DNA of 64,000 bases, taken from NCBI GenBank assembly GCA_947427035.1, contig CANEGK010000004.1, forward strand, positions 1 to 64,000. Reading direction: 5' to 3'. The position numbers and the translations under genes were made by a program. Within the stretch, counting starts at the first letter, position 1; every line of letters begins with the position of its first letter. Under the pieces are notes generated by a model, which was not told the origin of the DNA, searched no databases, and saw nothing but the letters and a program-made list of their open reading frames with translations. Source of the DNA: an uncultured Clostridium sp. GTDB taxonomy: Bacteria; Bacillota; Clostridia; Oscillospirales; Butyricicoccaceae. Of this stretch, positions 40,741 to 50,439 are shown in pieces.

Positions 40741-42018
40741 ATGAAACTGGACAGACGCCGGCTGCGGCTGTACGCCGTGACCGACAGGGCCTGGGCGGGC
40801 GGCGAGGACGCGCTGATGGCGCAGATAGCTGCCGCAATAGAGGGCGGCGCCGGCATGGTACAGCTGCGGGAAAAGAACCTGCCGGAAAACGAGCTGCTGG
40901 AAGAGGCCGGGCGCTTTGTACAGCTGTGCCGCGGGCGCGGGGCCTTCAGCATCATCAACGACAGCGTCGAGACGGCCGCGCGCGCCGGGGCGGACGGCGT
41001 TCACGTCGGCCAGAGCGACCTTGCGGCCGGGCAGGCCAGAGCCATTCTGGGGCCGGATAAAATCGTCGGCGTGTCGGCGCACAATGTCGAAGAGGCGCTG
41101 CGCGCGCAGGCGGCGGGGGCCGATTATCTGGGCGTCGGCGCCGCCTTTGCAACGGGCACCAAATCGGACGCAAAACCCATTTCCAAAGAGACCATACGGG
41201 CCATCACCCGCGCTGTCGACATTCCGGTGGTCGCCATCGGCGGGGTGGGAAAGGGCAACATTTTACAGCTGAGCGGCTGCGGTCTGGCCGGCGTCGCCGT
41301 GGTGTCGGCGCTTTTTGCGCAAAGCGACGTGCGCGGGGCCGCGCAGAAAATGGCGGCTCTGGCCGGGCAGATTGCGGCCCCCATCGACCTGCGCGGCGCC
41401 ATTTTTGATTTGGACGGCACGCTGACCGATTCCATGTACATCTGGGCCGACGCGCCGCGCGCGCTGGTGCGCCGGTATGGCGGAAACCCGCCCGAAAACC
41501 TGCACGAAGACATCCGCGAAATGGGGCGGCGCGAAGCATCCGACTACCTGATCGAGCGCTTTCACCTGCCCTGCACGGCCGAAGAGATGATGGCCGGGCT
41601 CAACGAGCTGGTCAGCGACGAATACCGGCTGCGCGTGCCCTTAAAGCCCGGGGCAGAAGCGCTGCTGCGCCGGTTGGAGGGCTGGGGTGTGCCCTGCTGT
41701 ATTGCCACCGCCAGCGAAGCCTTTCAGGCCCAGAGCGCCATGGAGCGGCTGGGACAGTGGAAGCGCTTTCATTCGGCCGTCAGCTGCGTGCAGTACGGCG
41801 GAAAGCACACGCCCGGCGTGTATCTGGAGGCAGCGCAGCGTCTGGGCGCAGACCCTGCCCGCACCGTTGTTTTCGAGGACGCGCTGCACGCGGCCCGGAC
41901 AGCCAAAAAGGCCGGCTTCCTGGTCTGCGGCGTCTACGACCGCTCTTCGGACGCCGATTGGCCGGCGCTTTCACAGCTGGCCGACTGGGCGGTGCGCGAT
42001 TTGAACGAGTTTCTATAA
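40741..42018 (+). CDS. thiE: Thiamine phosphate synthase fused to a HAD phosphatase
   Basis: The 425-residue protein joins two domains. Residues 1-212 are ThiE, which couples HMP pyrophosphate to thiazole phosphate. The motifs include QLREKN, the N73D74 pair of FSIINDSV, HVGQSDL, GTKSD and VVAIGGV. Residues 217-425 are a HAD phosphatase of the beta-phosphoglucomutase group with FDLDGTLTD at 222-230, IATAS, and GGKHTPGVYL. AGGAGG lies before the ATG at 40741; the longer frame upstream runs through the riboswitch and is not coding. The fused phosphatase may act on thiamine phosphate. Confidence 0.92.
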   Translation: MKLDRRRLRLYAVTDRAWAGGEDALMAQIAAAIEGGAGMVQLREKNLPENELLEEAGRFVQLCRGRGAFSIINDSVETAARAGADGVHVGQSDLAAGQARAILGPDKIVGVSAHNVEEALRAQAAGADYLGVGAAFATGTKSDAKPISKETIRAITRAVDIPVVAIGGVGKGNILQLSGCGLAGVAVVSALFAQSDVRGAAQKMAALAGQIAAPIDLRGAIFDLDGTLTDSMYIWADAPRALVRRYGGNPPENLHEDIREMGRREASDYLIERFHLPCTAEEMMAGLNELVSDEYRLRVPLKPGAEALLRRLEGWGVPCCIATASEAFQAQSAMERLGQWKRFHSAVSCVQYGGKHTPGVYLEAAQRLGADPARTVVFEDALHAARTAKKAGFLVCGVYDRSSDADWPALSQLADWAVRDLNEFL

Positions 42019-42032
42019 GAGAGGGGATTTTT

Positions 42033-42842
42033 ATGAAAACAGCACTGACCATCGCCGGAAGCGACTCCAGCGGGGGCGCCGGCATTCAAGCCGATATCAA
42101 AACCATGACGGCCCACGGCGTCTTTGCCATGAGCGCCGTCACCGCCCTGACGGCCCAGAACACCGTCGGCGTCACCGGCATTCTGGACGCGACGCCGGAT
42201 TTTCTGGCCGCCCAGCTTGACGCCGTCTTTACCGATATTTTTCCCGACGCCGTCAAGATCGGCATGGTTTCGTCGGCCGGGCTCATCGCCGTCATCGCCG
42301 AAAAGCTGCGCTTTTACGGGGCGAAAAACATCGTCGTCGACCCGGTCATGGTGGCGACGTCGGGCGCGCGCCTTTTAAAAGAGGACGCCGTCGGCGCGCT
42401 GCGGGAGCAGCTTTTGCCGCTGGCCGCGCTTTTAACCCCCAATATCCCCGAAGCAGAAATCCTTTCGGGCCTTTCCATTCGGTCGGCGGCCGATATGGAA
42501 CGGTCGGCCCGCGCCATCGGCGAACAATACGGCTGCGCCGTTCTGTGCAAGGGCGGGCACCGCATCTCTGACGCCGACGACCTTCTGTACCGCGGCGGCA
42601 CGCTTTGCTGGTTCCGGGGAAAACGCGTGGAAACGCAGAACACCCACGGCACCGGCTGTACGCTGTCGAGCGCCATTGCCGCGAACCTCGCCAAAGGTTT
42701 GGCGCTGGAGGATGCCGTACAGCTCGCCAAGGAATACCTGTCGGGCGCGCTGGGCGACATGCTCGACCTGGGGCGCGGAGCGGGGCCGATGAACCATATG
42801 TTTGACCTGCGCAGCCGTTTTTGCGGAGGTGAACGGGCATGA
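42033..42842 (+). CDS. thiD: Hydroxymethylpyrimidine (phosphate) kinase
   Basis: The 269-residue ribokinase-fold protein phosphorylates HMP and HMP-P. It begins ALTIAGSDSSGGAGIQAD, the ThiD hallmark, has the KIGMVSS and VVDPVMVATSG segments, and the catalytic loop THGTGCTLSSAIA. GAGAGGGG precedes the ATG at 42033. It is 14 bp after the ThiE fusion and overlaps cytX by 4 bases, all under the TPP riboswitch at 40573-40655. Confidence 0.95.
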   Translation: MKTALTIAGSDSSGGAGIQADIKTMTAHGVFAMSAVTALTAQNTVGVTGILDATPDFLAAQLDAVFTDIFPDAVKIGMVSSAGLIAVIAEKLRFYGAKNIVVDPVMVATSGARLLKEDAVGALREQLLPLAALLTPNIPEAEILSGLSIRSAADMERSARAIGEQYGCAVLCKGGHRISDADDLLYRGGTLCWFRGKRVETQNTHGTGCTLSSAIAANLAKGLALEDAVQLAKEYLSGALGDMLDLGRGAGPMNHMFDLRSRFCGGERA

Positions 42843-44029
42843 AGAAAACCACCGTCTTTCAAAACGGCCTGATCTGGTTTGGCGCCGGCGTTTCGCTGGC
42901 CGAAATTCTGACCGGCACGGCGTTTGCGCCGCTCGGCATGGCAAAAGGCCTGGCGGCCATTCTGCTCGGCCATGTCATCGGCTGCGTGCTTTTATTTTTG
43001 GCCGGGCTGATTGGCGCGCGCACCGGCCGCAGCGCTATGGAAACCGTCAAAATGAGCTTTGGGCAGAAGGGCGGGCTCTTTTTCGCCTTTTTGAATGTGC
43101 TTCAGCTGCTGGGGTGGACAGCCATTATGATTTATGACGGCGCGCTCGCCGCCGGCGGCATTTTTGACGCAGGGCACTGGGTGTGGTGCCTGGTGATCGG
43201 CGGGCTCATTATCCTGTGGGTCGCCGTCGGGGTGACCGACCTGGGCGCCGTCAACAAAATTGCGATGGCCGCCCTGTTTGTCCTGACGCTCGTTTTGTGC
43301 AAGGTCATTTTCTTTGACGGCAGCGCGCCGCTTGCCGCGCCGGATGGGGCGCTGTCCTCGCTGTCCTTTGGCGCGGCCGTCGAGCTGGCGGTCGCCATGC
43401 CCCTGAGCTGGCTGCCCCTTATCAGCGACTACACCCGCGAAGCGGAAAAGCCCCTCAGGGCCACGCTGGCCAGCGCCGTTGTTTACGGTGTGGTGTCCTG
43501 CTGGATGTATGTCATCGGCATGGGGGCCGCCCTGTTTACGGGCGAAGCCGATATCGCCGTCATTATGCTGCGGGCGGGGCTGGGCATTGCGGCCCTTGTC
43601 ATTCTGGTGCTGTCAACGGTGACGACGACTTTTCTCGACGCCTGGTCGGCCGGCGTTTCGGCTCAGTCGCTGCACAGGGGGCTGAACGCAAAGAGAGTGG
43701 CCGTTGCCGTCGCCGCCGTCGGCACGGCAGCCGCCATTTTGTTCCCTATGGACGATATCACCGGCTTCCTGTACCTGATAGGCTCGGTGTTCGCGCCCAT
43801 GATAGCCATTCAAATCGCCGACTTTTTTGTACTGAGGCGCGACCGTTTTGACAAACCGGCCGACATGCGCAACCTGATTGTGTGGCTCGCCGGTTTTGCC
43901 GCCTATCGCGGGCTGATGCGTCTGGATATTGCGGTGGGGTACACCCTGCCCGATATGGCGCTGACTGTGCTGCTATGCGTCGCCGCCGATCGCCTGACGG
44001 GCAGAAAAGCGGGAGCTGCGGCGGAATAA
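42839..44029 (+). CDS. cytX: Hydroxymethylpyrimidine transporter CytX
   Basis: The 396-residue, NCS1-family permease has about twelve helices. The FGAGVSLAEILTGT start, the ELAVAMPLSWLPLISDYTRE segment in helix 6 and a TTFLDAWSAGVSAQS stretch in helix 8 match CytX. In riboswitch-linked clusters this protein imports HMP. Its ATG overlaps the thiD stop (ATGA), so it is translationally coupled. Import of HMP followed by ThiD, plus thiazole import by ThiW and ThiM, gives both halves for the ThiE domain. Confidence 0.92.
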   Translation: MKKTTVFQNGLIWFGAGVSLAEILTGTAFAPLGMAKGLAAILLGHVIGCVLLFLAGLIGARTGRSAMETVKMSFGQKGGLFFAFLNVLQLLGWTAIMIYDGALAAGGIFDAGHWVWCLVIGGLIILWVAVGVTDLGAVNKIAMAALFVLTLVLCKVIFFDGSAPLAAPDGALSSLSFGAAVELAVAMPLSWLPLISDYTREAEKPLRATLASAVVYGVVSCWMYVIGMGAALFTGEADIAVIMLRAGLGIAALVILVLSTVTTTFLDAWSAGVSAQSLHRGLNAKRVAVAVAAVGTAAAILFPMDDITGFLYLIGSVFAPMIAIQIADFFVLRRDRFDKPADMRNLIVWLAGFAAYRGLMRLDIAVGYTLPDMALTVLLCVAADRLTGRKAGAAAE

Positions 44030-44139
44030 GGGGCTGAATCTGAAAAACCCCGTCTGACGGCGGGGTTGGATGGAGAACCGCCCTGCAAAGAAGAACGGTA
44101 TACCGGGCGCGGTTCTCTTGCCGCGCCGGCAGACTCAAA

Positions 44140-44185
44140 TTTTTAAGCCCGCCGGGGAACCTTCCCCCGGCGGGCCTGTTTTTAT
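44140..44185. terminator. Bidirectional terminator
   Basis: GCCCGCCGGGG (44147-44157) pairs with CCCCGGCGGGC (44165-44175), with T-rich flanks on both sides. It separates cytX from the convergent phosphorelay genes. A weaker stem, AACCCCG / CGGGGTT, lies near 44047-44068. Confidence 0.8.
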
Positions 44186-44541
44186 TCCTGGGCGAGAGCG
44201 CGTATGCATTCTGCTGTTTTGGCGTAAGCCTGCTTCACGCGTTCAAAGGCCGGCTCGATGTCTTCGCCGTAATCTTCCCGGTTGCGCAGTACGTCGGACA
44301 ATTCGCTCGACGCCTGGTACAGTTCGGTCAGCGACAGGTTGGAGCTGACGCCTTTGATGGTGTGCGCGGCGCGAAATGCTTCGGACAGATTCCGCTCTTT
44401 CAGCGAAGAGCACAGCAGATCATAGCTGGAATCTTCAAGCGCCATAAGCAGAAATTTGCGGATCCGCTCCTCTTTGCGCAGCCGGCCGAGCACATCGTTG
44501 TAATTGGCTCCCATAGCCGCGTAGCATTCCTGTAGGGTCAT
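44182..44541 (-). CDS. Histidine phosphotransfer (Hpt) protein
   Basis: The 119-residue, all-helical protein has the phosphorylatable H60 in AAHTIKGVSSNL. It would carry phosphate between receiver domains of hybrid kinase and response regulator. It starts 22 bp after the stop of the receiver-HD-GYP-GGDEF gene on the same strand and completes the relay. It has no other domain. Confidence 0.9.
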   Translation of the reverse strand: MTLQECYAAMGANYNDVLGRLRKEERIRKFLLMALEDSSYDLLCSSLKERNLSEAFRAAHTIKGVSSNLSLTELYQASSELSDVLRNREDYGEDIEPAFERVKQAYAKTAECIRALAQE

Positions 44542-44563
44542 TTTTACTGCTCTCCTTTCATGG

Positions 44564-46621
44564 TCACCGGGTGCTGTTCCGGTTCCTCTCGGCCGGCATT
44601 TTCATGCCTTTTTCATAAAAGCACCAGGAATTCTTCTTCTCGTTTTTGACGACATACATAGCCTCGTCCGCTCTGCGGAACAGCTCGGCATAATCTGTCT
44701 CGCCCGGCTCAACGCAGGCGATGCCCATGCTGAGCTGAATGGAAAAGCCTTTGTACACCGCCCCGGACAGCTGCCCGAAAATTCGCTTGACCAGCGGTTC
44801 GATGCTGCCCGTATATTCCATAAAGATGACATACTCATCACCGCCGATGCGCGAGGCAATATCGGCGCTGCGGGTGTGATTTCGAATGATATCGGCCACA
44901 TATTTGAGGACCTCGTCGCCGAACAGGTGGCCATATTCGTCGTTGGCATATTTGAAATTGTCCAGGTCGAACAGAATCAAAGCGTAATTTTTCTCTTCGT
45001 CCGGCGAGGCCAGCAGCGCCGAGACGCGCGACTCGACGGCGTCCCGGTTAAACAGCCCGGTCAACGGGTCGCGCGTCGCTTTGATTTCCATATTGCGCAG
45101 CTTTTCCAGGTCGTCGTGAATGTCCATGATCATGCCGAAGGCGCTCTCATATTCCGGGGGCGTCTTTTCCGACCAGAGGGAGCGGGTGATGATTTTCTTC
45201 CAGCGCTGCTGCCCCTTGACATTGAGCTGGTAAATGCCCTCGGCCACCGGCTGATCCGGCGTAGTCCCCTTTATACGGGCCAACAGGATTTCAAAATCGT
45301 CGTCATTAAACACCTGCTCCGCCATGACGCTGCGGCGCGGATCGATGATGGTTTGCGGCAGGCCGAGGTATTCGGCTCCCCATTCTGAAACGGTGAGAAT
45401 TTCAGGCATGACGTTATATTCGAATATGACGGTTTTGGAAAGCTCGGCAAAAAAGCGGTTTTTCAGCTTCTCATTTTCCAGGTCGCGCAGCATGGACGCC
45501 GAGGAATCCAAATCGTTGTTTTCCAGGATTTGGCCGACCGAATCGAGAATTCCCACTTCGGCGTGCTCAACGTACATGGAACTGTCGAGTTCGGTCTGTA
45601 AGATGGACGAAACCTCTGTCAGACATTCGAGAAGAATGGGGTTAAAAACGCCGCATTCGCCGTTGAGAATCATTTGCATAGCCTGTTTGTGGGAGAAGGG
45701 CGGCTTGTAAACGCGTTTGCTGGTCAGCGCGTCATAGACGTCGGCCATTGCCACGACCTGCGCCGCAACGGGAATTTCCTCGCCCTTCAGGCCGTCGGGA
45801 TACCCGCGGCCGTCATACCGCTCGTGGTGCCAGCGGCAAATCTGGTAACCGAACTGAATGAGCGGTTCGGTTTCGTGCAGCGGAATGCTTTGCAAAAGCC
45901 GCGCGCCTTCGGCCGAGTGCGTTTTCATGATTTCGAACTCTTCGGGCGTCAGCTTGCCCGGCTTGTTGAGCACGGCCTCGGGAATGGCGATTTTGCCGAT
46001 GTCATGTAGCGCTGACGCCGTGCAGATCATCGAAACCTCTTTGGGCGTAATGTTGTACTGGTCGGTTTTTTCCAGAAGCCGCTTCAGGATCAGCTCGGTA
46101 AAAGTGCGCACATGCAGAATGTGCAGGCCGCTTTCACCGTTTCGGAATTCGACGATGTGCGAGAGGATCTCGATCATCAGGCGGTTGTCTTTTTCTTTTT
46201 CATAGAGCTGGCGCGCCACCATGTTGGACAGCTCTTTCTGCTTGGCCGTCAGCATGATGGTGCTGTTGACGCGGCGCTTGACCATGCGCTCGTTAAAGGG
46301 GCGGCTTATGTAATCCAGAACGCCCAGGTCATAGGCCTTGTCGACATAGTCCTCAGCCGTTTCCGAGGAGATCATGACGACGGGCAGCCCCTTGATCCAA
46401 CCGTTTTTGTTCATGGCCGTCAGCACTTCAAACCCGTCGGTTTTGGGCATGACAATGTCCAGAAGCATGAGCGACAGTGAATGCCGCTGCGTTTGCAGAA
46501 TGGCCAGCGCCTCCATGCCGTCTTCCGCTTCCAGAATATCAAATTCATCGTCCAGAATATCCGTCAGCAGGGCGCGGTTGATGGCCGAATCGTCGACGAT
46601 CAGTATTTTTCTTTTGACCAT
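44564..46621 (-). CDS. Response regulator with HD-GYP and GGDEF domains
   Basis: The 685-residue protein has a receiver (about 1-120, phosphoacceptor D55 in LMLLDIVMPK), an HD-GYP domain (about 150-330; HDIGK, HHERYDGRGYPDGL), a PAS-like linker (about 380-500) and a GGDEF domain (about 515-670; IGGDEYVIF). The HD-GYP motif should hydrolyse c-di-GMP and GGDEF should make it, so both active sites look intact. The order HD-GYP then GGDEF in one regulator is uncommon. It lies between hybrid kinase and Hpt and is the likely output of the relay. Confidence 0.92.
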   Translation of the reverse strand: MVKRKILIVDDSAINRALLTDILDDEFDILEAEDGMEALAILQTQRHSLSLMLLDIVMPKTDGFEVLTAMNKNGWIKGLPVVMISSETAEDYVDKAYDLGVLDYISRPFNERMVKRRVNSTIMLTAKQKELSNMVARQLYEKEKDNRLMIEILSHIVEFRNGESGLHILHVRTFTELILKRLLEKTDQYNITPKEVSMICTASALHDIGKIAIPEAVLNKPGKLTPEEFEIMKTHSAEGARLLQSIPLHETEPLIQFGYQICRWHHERYDGRGYPDGLKGEEIPVAAQVVAMADVYDALTSKRVYKPPFSHKQAMQMILNGECGVFNPILLECLTEVSSILQTELDSSMYVEHAEVGILDSVGQILENNDLDSSASMLRDLENEKLKNRFFAELSKTVIFEYNVMPEILTVSEWGAEYLGLPQTIIDPRRSVMAEQVFNDDDFEILLARIKGTTPDQPVAEGIYQLNVKGQQRWKKIITRSLWSEKTPPEYESAFGMIMDIHDDLEKLRNMEIKATRDPLTGLFNRDAVESRVSALLASPDEEKNYALILFDLDNFKYANDEYGHLFGDEVLKYVADIIRNHTRSADIASRIGGDEYVIFMEYTGSIEPLVKRIFGQLSGAVYKGFSIQLSMGIACVEPGETDYAELFRRADEAMYVVKNEKKNSWCFYEKGMKMPAERNRNSTR

Positions 46622-46664
46622 GTGCTTTCTCCTGTCTCTGGCGGGCGCCCTTTTCGCGCCGCTT

Positions 46665-49205
46665 TTATTTCAGGTATTGCTTTAAAAGCTGGATAAGCCT
46701 GTCAATATCGATAGGCTTTGCAATGTGCGCGTTCATGCCGCATTCCAGGCTGTGCTGGATGTCGTCGGAAAATGCGTCGGCCGTCATGGCGATGATGGGG
46801 AGTCCGGCGTCCGGGCGCTCCAGCGCGCGAAGGGCCCGGGCGGCGTCATAGCCGTTCATGACAGGCATACGGATGTCCATCAGGATCAAATCATAATGCC
46901 CCTGCGGGGATGCTTTGAACATGTCGACGCAGATTTGGCCGTTTTCCGCCCTGTCGATTTCAAAGCCCGCATCGCCGAGAAGCTCCTGCGCGATTTCCCA
47001 GTTGAGGTCGTTGTCCTCGGCCAGCAGAATGCGTTTGCCGGCGAACATTAGGCTTTCCTGCTTTTCGGGCTGCCGTTCTTCTGTGTCATTCAGCATGAAG
47101 GGGCTGAGGCTGAGGAAGAGGTTTGATTTGAAGAGCGGCTTTGAAATAAAGCCGTCGATGCCCACCTCGTTGGCCTCGTCCTGAATATCGGTCCAGTCGT
47201 AAGCCGAGATGATGAGAATGGGCACCTCGTCGCCCAGCAGCTTTTTGATCTCGCGCGCCGTCTGCAACCCGTCCATGCCTTCCATTTTCCAGTCGAGCAG
47301 AATCAGCTGATACTCGTCGCCCCGCTCATGGTGTGTCTGGACCATCTGCACGGCCGTTTTTCCGTCGAGCGTCCATTCGGCCGTGATGCCGATTTCCTTG
47401 AGCGAGGAAACGGCGCTTAAACACAAATCCTCGTTGTCGTCGACGACGAGCAGCTTCCACGGCGGAAGCACCATGTCGGCCTCGCACTCGGTCGCCCGCT
47501 CCAAATCCACTGTGATGTGGAACTCAGAGCCCTTGCCCAATTCGCTGTGCAGTTCGATGGTTCCGTGCATTGCGTCGACAATGGCCTTTGTGATGGCCAT
47601 GCCCAGGCCGCTGCCTTCAATTCGGTTGACCTGTTCGGTCTTTTCGCGTGAGAACTTGTCAAAAATACTGCGCTGGAACTCGGGGGTCATCCCGATGCCG
47701 GTGTCCTTGACCCGGAAATGGCAGCGTACAAAGCCGCGGCCCAGCGGCGACTGTTCCTGTTCTACATAGATATTGATGGTTCCCTTTTCCGGCGTAAACT
47801 TGATAGCGTTGGACAAAAGGTTAATAAGCACCTGGTTCAGACGCACACTGTCACAGTGAACCTCCTCCGCCAGGATGTTTTTAATAAAGATGTCAAAGTT
47901 TTGATTTTTCGCCTTGATCTGCGGCCGTGCAATATTTACAATGCTTTCCATTGTTTCATGCAGCGAAATCTGATGCATGTTGAGCGAAAGCTTGCCGCTT
48001 TCGATTTTGGACATGTCGAGCACGTCGTTGATGAGCCCCAGAAGGTGCTTGCTCGAAAGGGCTATTTTGCCCAGACAGTCTTTAACGCGCGCCGTGTCGT
48101 TGATGTTGGCCTGCGCAATGGCGGTCATCCCCACAATACCGTTCATCGGCGTGCGGATATCGTGGCTCATACTTGAAAGGAACTCGCTCTTGGCCATGTT
48201 GGCCCGCGAGGCTTCCCGCTCTGCCTCCTGCAGCTCGCACATTTGCCTTTGCGACATGCGGTAGTACAAAACAAAGACAAAAACAATGGCCGCCAGAAAC
48301 ACGCCGCCAGTCATCAGGAGGGTAGTCTGGCGCTTGTCGCTCAGGTCATTGACGGCGGCGTCCAGCGTTCCATACGGCATGGTCGACAAAAGGTACCATT
48401 GAGAATGCTGTATGTGCGCGCAATAGACATAGTAATGCCCGCTTCCTACTTTAGCCAGCGTGCTGTAGCTTTCTTCGGTGTCCATGGCGTTTTGCAGTTC
48501 CTGTACATATTGTTCAGGGGTCTTTCCGTTAAACTCCTGATATTCTTCTCTGATTCTGTCAAAATAACTGTCGCGGAAGGCTTCGCCGCTTCGGATGACA
48601 AAAGAGCCGTCCCGCCGGATGATGTGCGAAAGCAGTACCGCCCCTTCTTCGTCCAGCGACAGGGCCTGCTCGAGTGAATCCATCGGGATGCCGGCGACCA
48701 GGATTCCGCTGATCTCTCCGTCGTGCATGGGGTATTCGGCCCGGGTTGAAAGAATGAGAAGCTTTTCCTGCTGTGTGGTGTAGCCGACGGTGACCCGAAT
48801 ATCGTCATTCTGCAGCAGCTCCAGAAAAGAGTCCTGATCCTGCGTTACAATCGGGTTGCCGTATATCGTGTCGCAGACACCGTCGTCCGTATAAAGGCCC
48901 AGAAAGGTAAAGCCGCGGACTTCGGCGCCGATCGCCAGTTCGTTCCACAGCTTTTGGCTGTCATCCAGTTCTTCCATCGTGGCGCGCTTTACAATGCCGT
49001 CCAGCTGCGACAGATGCATGTCGATGATCGCTTCGAATTTTTTTTGCAGCTGGCCGTTGACTTCCGCCATGTAAATGGTGCTGACCTCGTTGAGCGTCTC
49101 TTCGCTTTTCGCGCCCATCGTTGCGCCCAGCCACAAAAACCCGACGATCGCCAAGATGACCAGGCCGGCAAAGCTGCCGAGCAGGAAGCGTCTGGTGTTT
49201 TTCAT
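46665..49205 (-). CDS. Hybrid sensor histidine kinase with two receiver domains
   Basis: The 846-residue protein has a transmembrane helix (about 10-30), an extracytoplasmic dCache-like sensor (about 31-295), a second helix (about 298-318), HisKA (phosphoacceptor His in [11 protein letters not shown]), HATPase ([25 protein letters not shown]), then two receivers. The first has acceptor Asp in [10 protein letters not shown], the second in [10 protein letters not shown]. No Hpt domain is attached; the separate Hpt two genes down supplies it. The start at 49205 is chosen because it begins with the signal-anchor helix, though the ribosome binding site is distant. Confidence 0.92.
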   Translation of the reverse strand: MKNTRRFLLGSFAGLVILAIVGFLWLGATMGAKSEETLNEVSTIYMAEVNGQLQKKFEAIIDMHLSQLDGIVKRATMEELDDSQKLWNELAIGAEVRGFTFLGLYTDDGVCDTIYGNPIVTQDQDSFLELLQNDDIRVTVGYTTQQEKLLILSTRAEYPMHDGEISGILVAGIPMDSLEQALSLDEEGAVLLSHIIRRDGSFVIRSGEAFRDSYFDRIREEYQEFNGKTPEQYVQELQNAMDTEESYSTLAKVGSGHYYVYCAHIQHSQWYLLSTMPYGTLDAAVNDLSDKRQTTLLMTGGVFLAAIVFVFVLYYRMSQRQMCELQEAEREASRANMAKSEFLSSMSHDIRTPMNGIVGMTAIAQANINDTARVKDCLGKIALSSKHLLGLINDVLDMSKIESGKLSLNMHQISLHETMESIVNIARPQIKAKNQNFDIFIKNILAEEVHCDSVRLNQVLINLLSNAIKFTPEKGTINIYVEQEQSPLGRGFVRCHFRVKDTGIGMTPEFQRSIFDKFSREKTEQVNRIEGSGLGMAITKAIVDAMHGTIELHSELGKGSEFHITVDLERATECEADMVLPPWKLLVVDDNEDLCLSAVSSLKEIGITAEWTLDGKTAVQMVQTHHERGDEYQLILLDWKMEGMDGLQTAREIKKLLGDEVPILIISAYDWTDIQDEANEVGIDGFISKPLFKSNLFLSLSPFMLNDTEERQPEKQESLMFAGKRILLAEDNDLNWEIAQELLGDAGFEIDRAENGQICVDMFKASPQGHYDLILMDIRMPVMNGYDAARALRALERPDAGLPIIAMTADAFSDDIQHSLECGMNAHIAKPIDIDRLIQLLKQYLK

Positions 49206-49407
49206 GTGGGGTAAAACCGCCTTTCCTCCTACCGCGGGCGTTGCTTTGCAAACAGCCCCACGCGGTGATGACAGTGCTTTTGACTGACAGAACAGATGTG
49301 ATGTTAAAGGCCGGAGCGGCGTCCGGCGTTTTCGGTGCGGCATATCTGCATCCGCCAGTCAAAAGCAAAGACCGGCCGGCGGCTGCGCCGATAAAAATTC
49401 CAATTGT

Positions 49408-49436
49408 ATCGTACTTGAAAACGAGGGAAATGTCAA
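49408..49436 (-). promoter_or_regulatory. Promoter of the phosphorelay operon
   Basis: On the minus strand TTGACA (49431-49436) and TACGAT (49408-49413) are separated by 17 bp. It predicts a leader of about 195 nt before the kinase start. Confidence 0.6.
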
Positions 49437-49473
49437 TCGCCCGCCCGGCTTTTTCGCAAAAAAAGACAGCCAA

Positions 49474-49514
49474 TAAAAGGAAGGCGGCGGCCGGGTGCGC
49501 ACCCGGCCGCCGCC
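49474..49514 (-). terminator. Terminator of the flavodoxin gene
   Basis: A perfect 16-bp palindrome (GGCGGCGGCCGGGTGC mirrored, 49483-49514) is followed on the minus strand by TTCCTTTTATT. Confidence 0.8.
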
Positions 49515-49561
49515 CTGTCACGCTGACGCAGTTTGCACTGGGGCGAGCAGCGGCGCTTCGG

Positions 49562-50038
49562 CTACAAACCCAGGCCGGAGACCCAGCTTTTCAGCTCCTG
49601 CTCGGATGCGCCGTTTAACAGCTTGCCGGGCCGCCATGTGACGCTGTCCGGGCAAAGCGGGCGGAGCACTTTTTCGGTATCGCCCAGCCCGCTCCCGCCC
49701 GAGGTGGCGAAAGGAACAATGGTTTTGCCCGAAAAATCGTAGCTTTCCAGAAAAGTATTGATAATGGTCGGCGCCACATACCACCAAATCGGGAAGCCGA
49801 GAAAAACGACATCATAGTCGCCCATGTTGCCCAGCTTTTCCGCAATGGCCGGACGCGAAGAGGGGTTTTTCATTTCCACTGTGCTGCGGCTGTGCTCGTC
49901 GCGCCAGTCCAGATCAGCCCTGGTATAGGGCGTTTCAGGCCGAATTTCAAACAGATCGGCTCCCGCTGCGCCGGCCAGCCGCTGTGCGGCCGCTTTGGTC
50001 ACGCCGCTCGCCGAAAAATAAGCCACCAGTTTTTTCAT
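49562..50038 (-). CDS. Flavodoxin-fold protein
   Basis: The 158-residue protein has the flavodoxin FMN loop near its start ([17 protein letters not shown]), then a [19 protein letters not shown] segment and [14 protein letters not shown] near the isoalloxazine site. This pattern fits small flavodoxins used as electron carriers or as NAD(P)H-dependent reductase subunits. A TTGGCG-N17-TATAAT promoter lies at 50086-50114 and a strong terminator at 49474-49514, so it is a single gene. Confidence 0.88.
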   Translation of the reverse strand: MKKLVAYFSASGVTKAAAQRLAGAAGADLFEIRPETPYTRADLDWRDEHSRSTVEMKNPSSRPAIAEKLGNMGDYDVVFLGFPIWWYVAPTIINTFLESYDFSGKTIVPFATSGGSGLGDTEKVLRPLCPDSVTWRPGKLLNGASEQELKSWVSGLGL

Positions 50039-50085
50039 CTGCCATCCTCCTTGATGATGAATGTCTGCGGTGTTGGTTTTTCTTT

Positions 50086-50114
50086 ATTATATCACACATT
50101 TTCGTTCCCGCCAA
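50086..50114 (-). promoter_or_regulatory. Promoter of the flavodoxin gene
   Basis: On the minus strand TTGGCG (50109-50114) and TATAAT (50086-50091) are separated by 17 bp. The AT-rich stretch 50115-50439 before the next gene shows no ORF or clear RNA. Confidence 0.65.
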
Positions 50115-50439
50115 ATCAAACGTTGCCACAGCCCTGTCTGCGGAGGCCCTCATGCAAAAGTGCACATTTCCGGCAAACGGATCTGCGGTTAAAAATACCG
50201 ATTTTATCAGGCGTTAAAATTGACATTTTGAATAATATGTGCAAAAAAGCGCATTTTTCGCCGTGATTTTTCTGCCCAATCCGGCAATTTTTCAAGCGGC
50301 TGAAACAGAAAATATTCATATATATACAAAAAATACCCGGGCGCAAAAATATCGGATAAAACGATTGGACTTGTCGAGGATCGCTATGCTATGATAGGCG
50401 AGGTAAATTTCCGGCACAGGCCCGAAAGGATGAAGCGCC

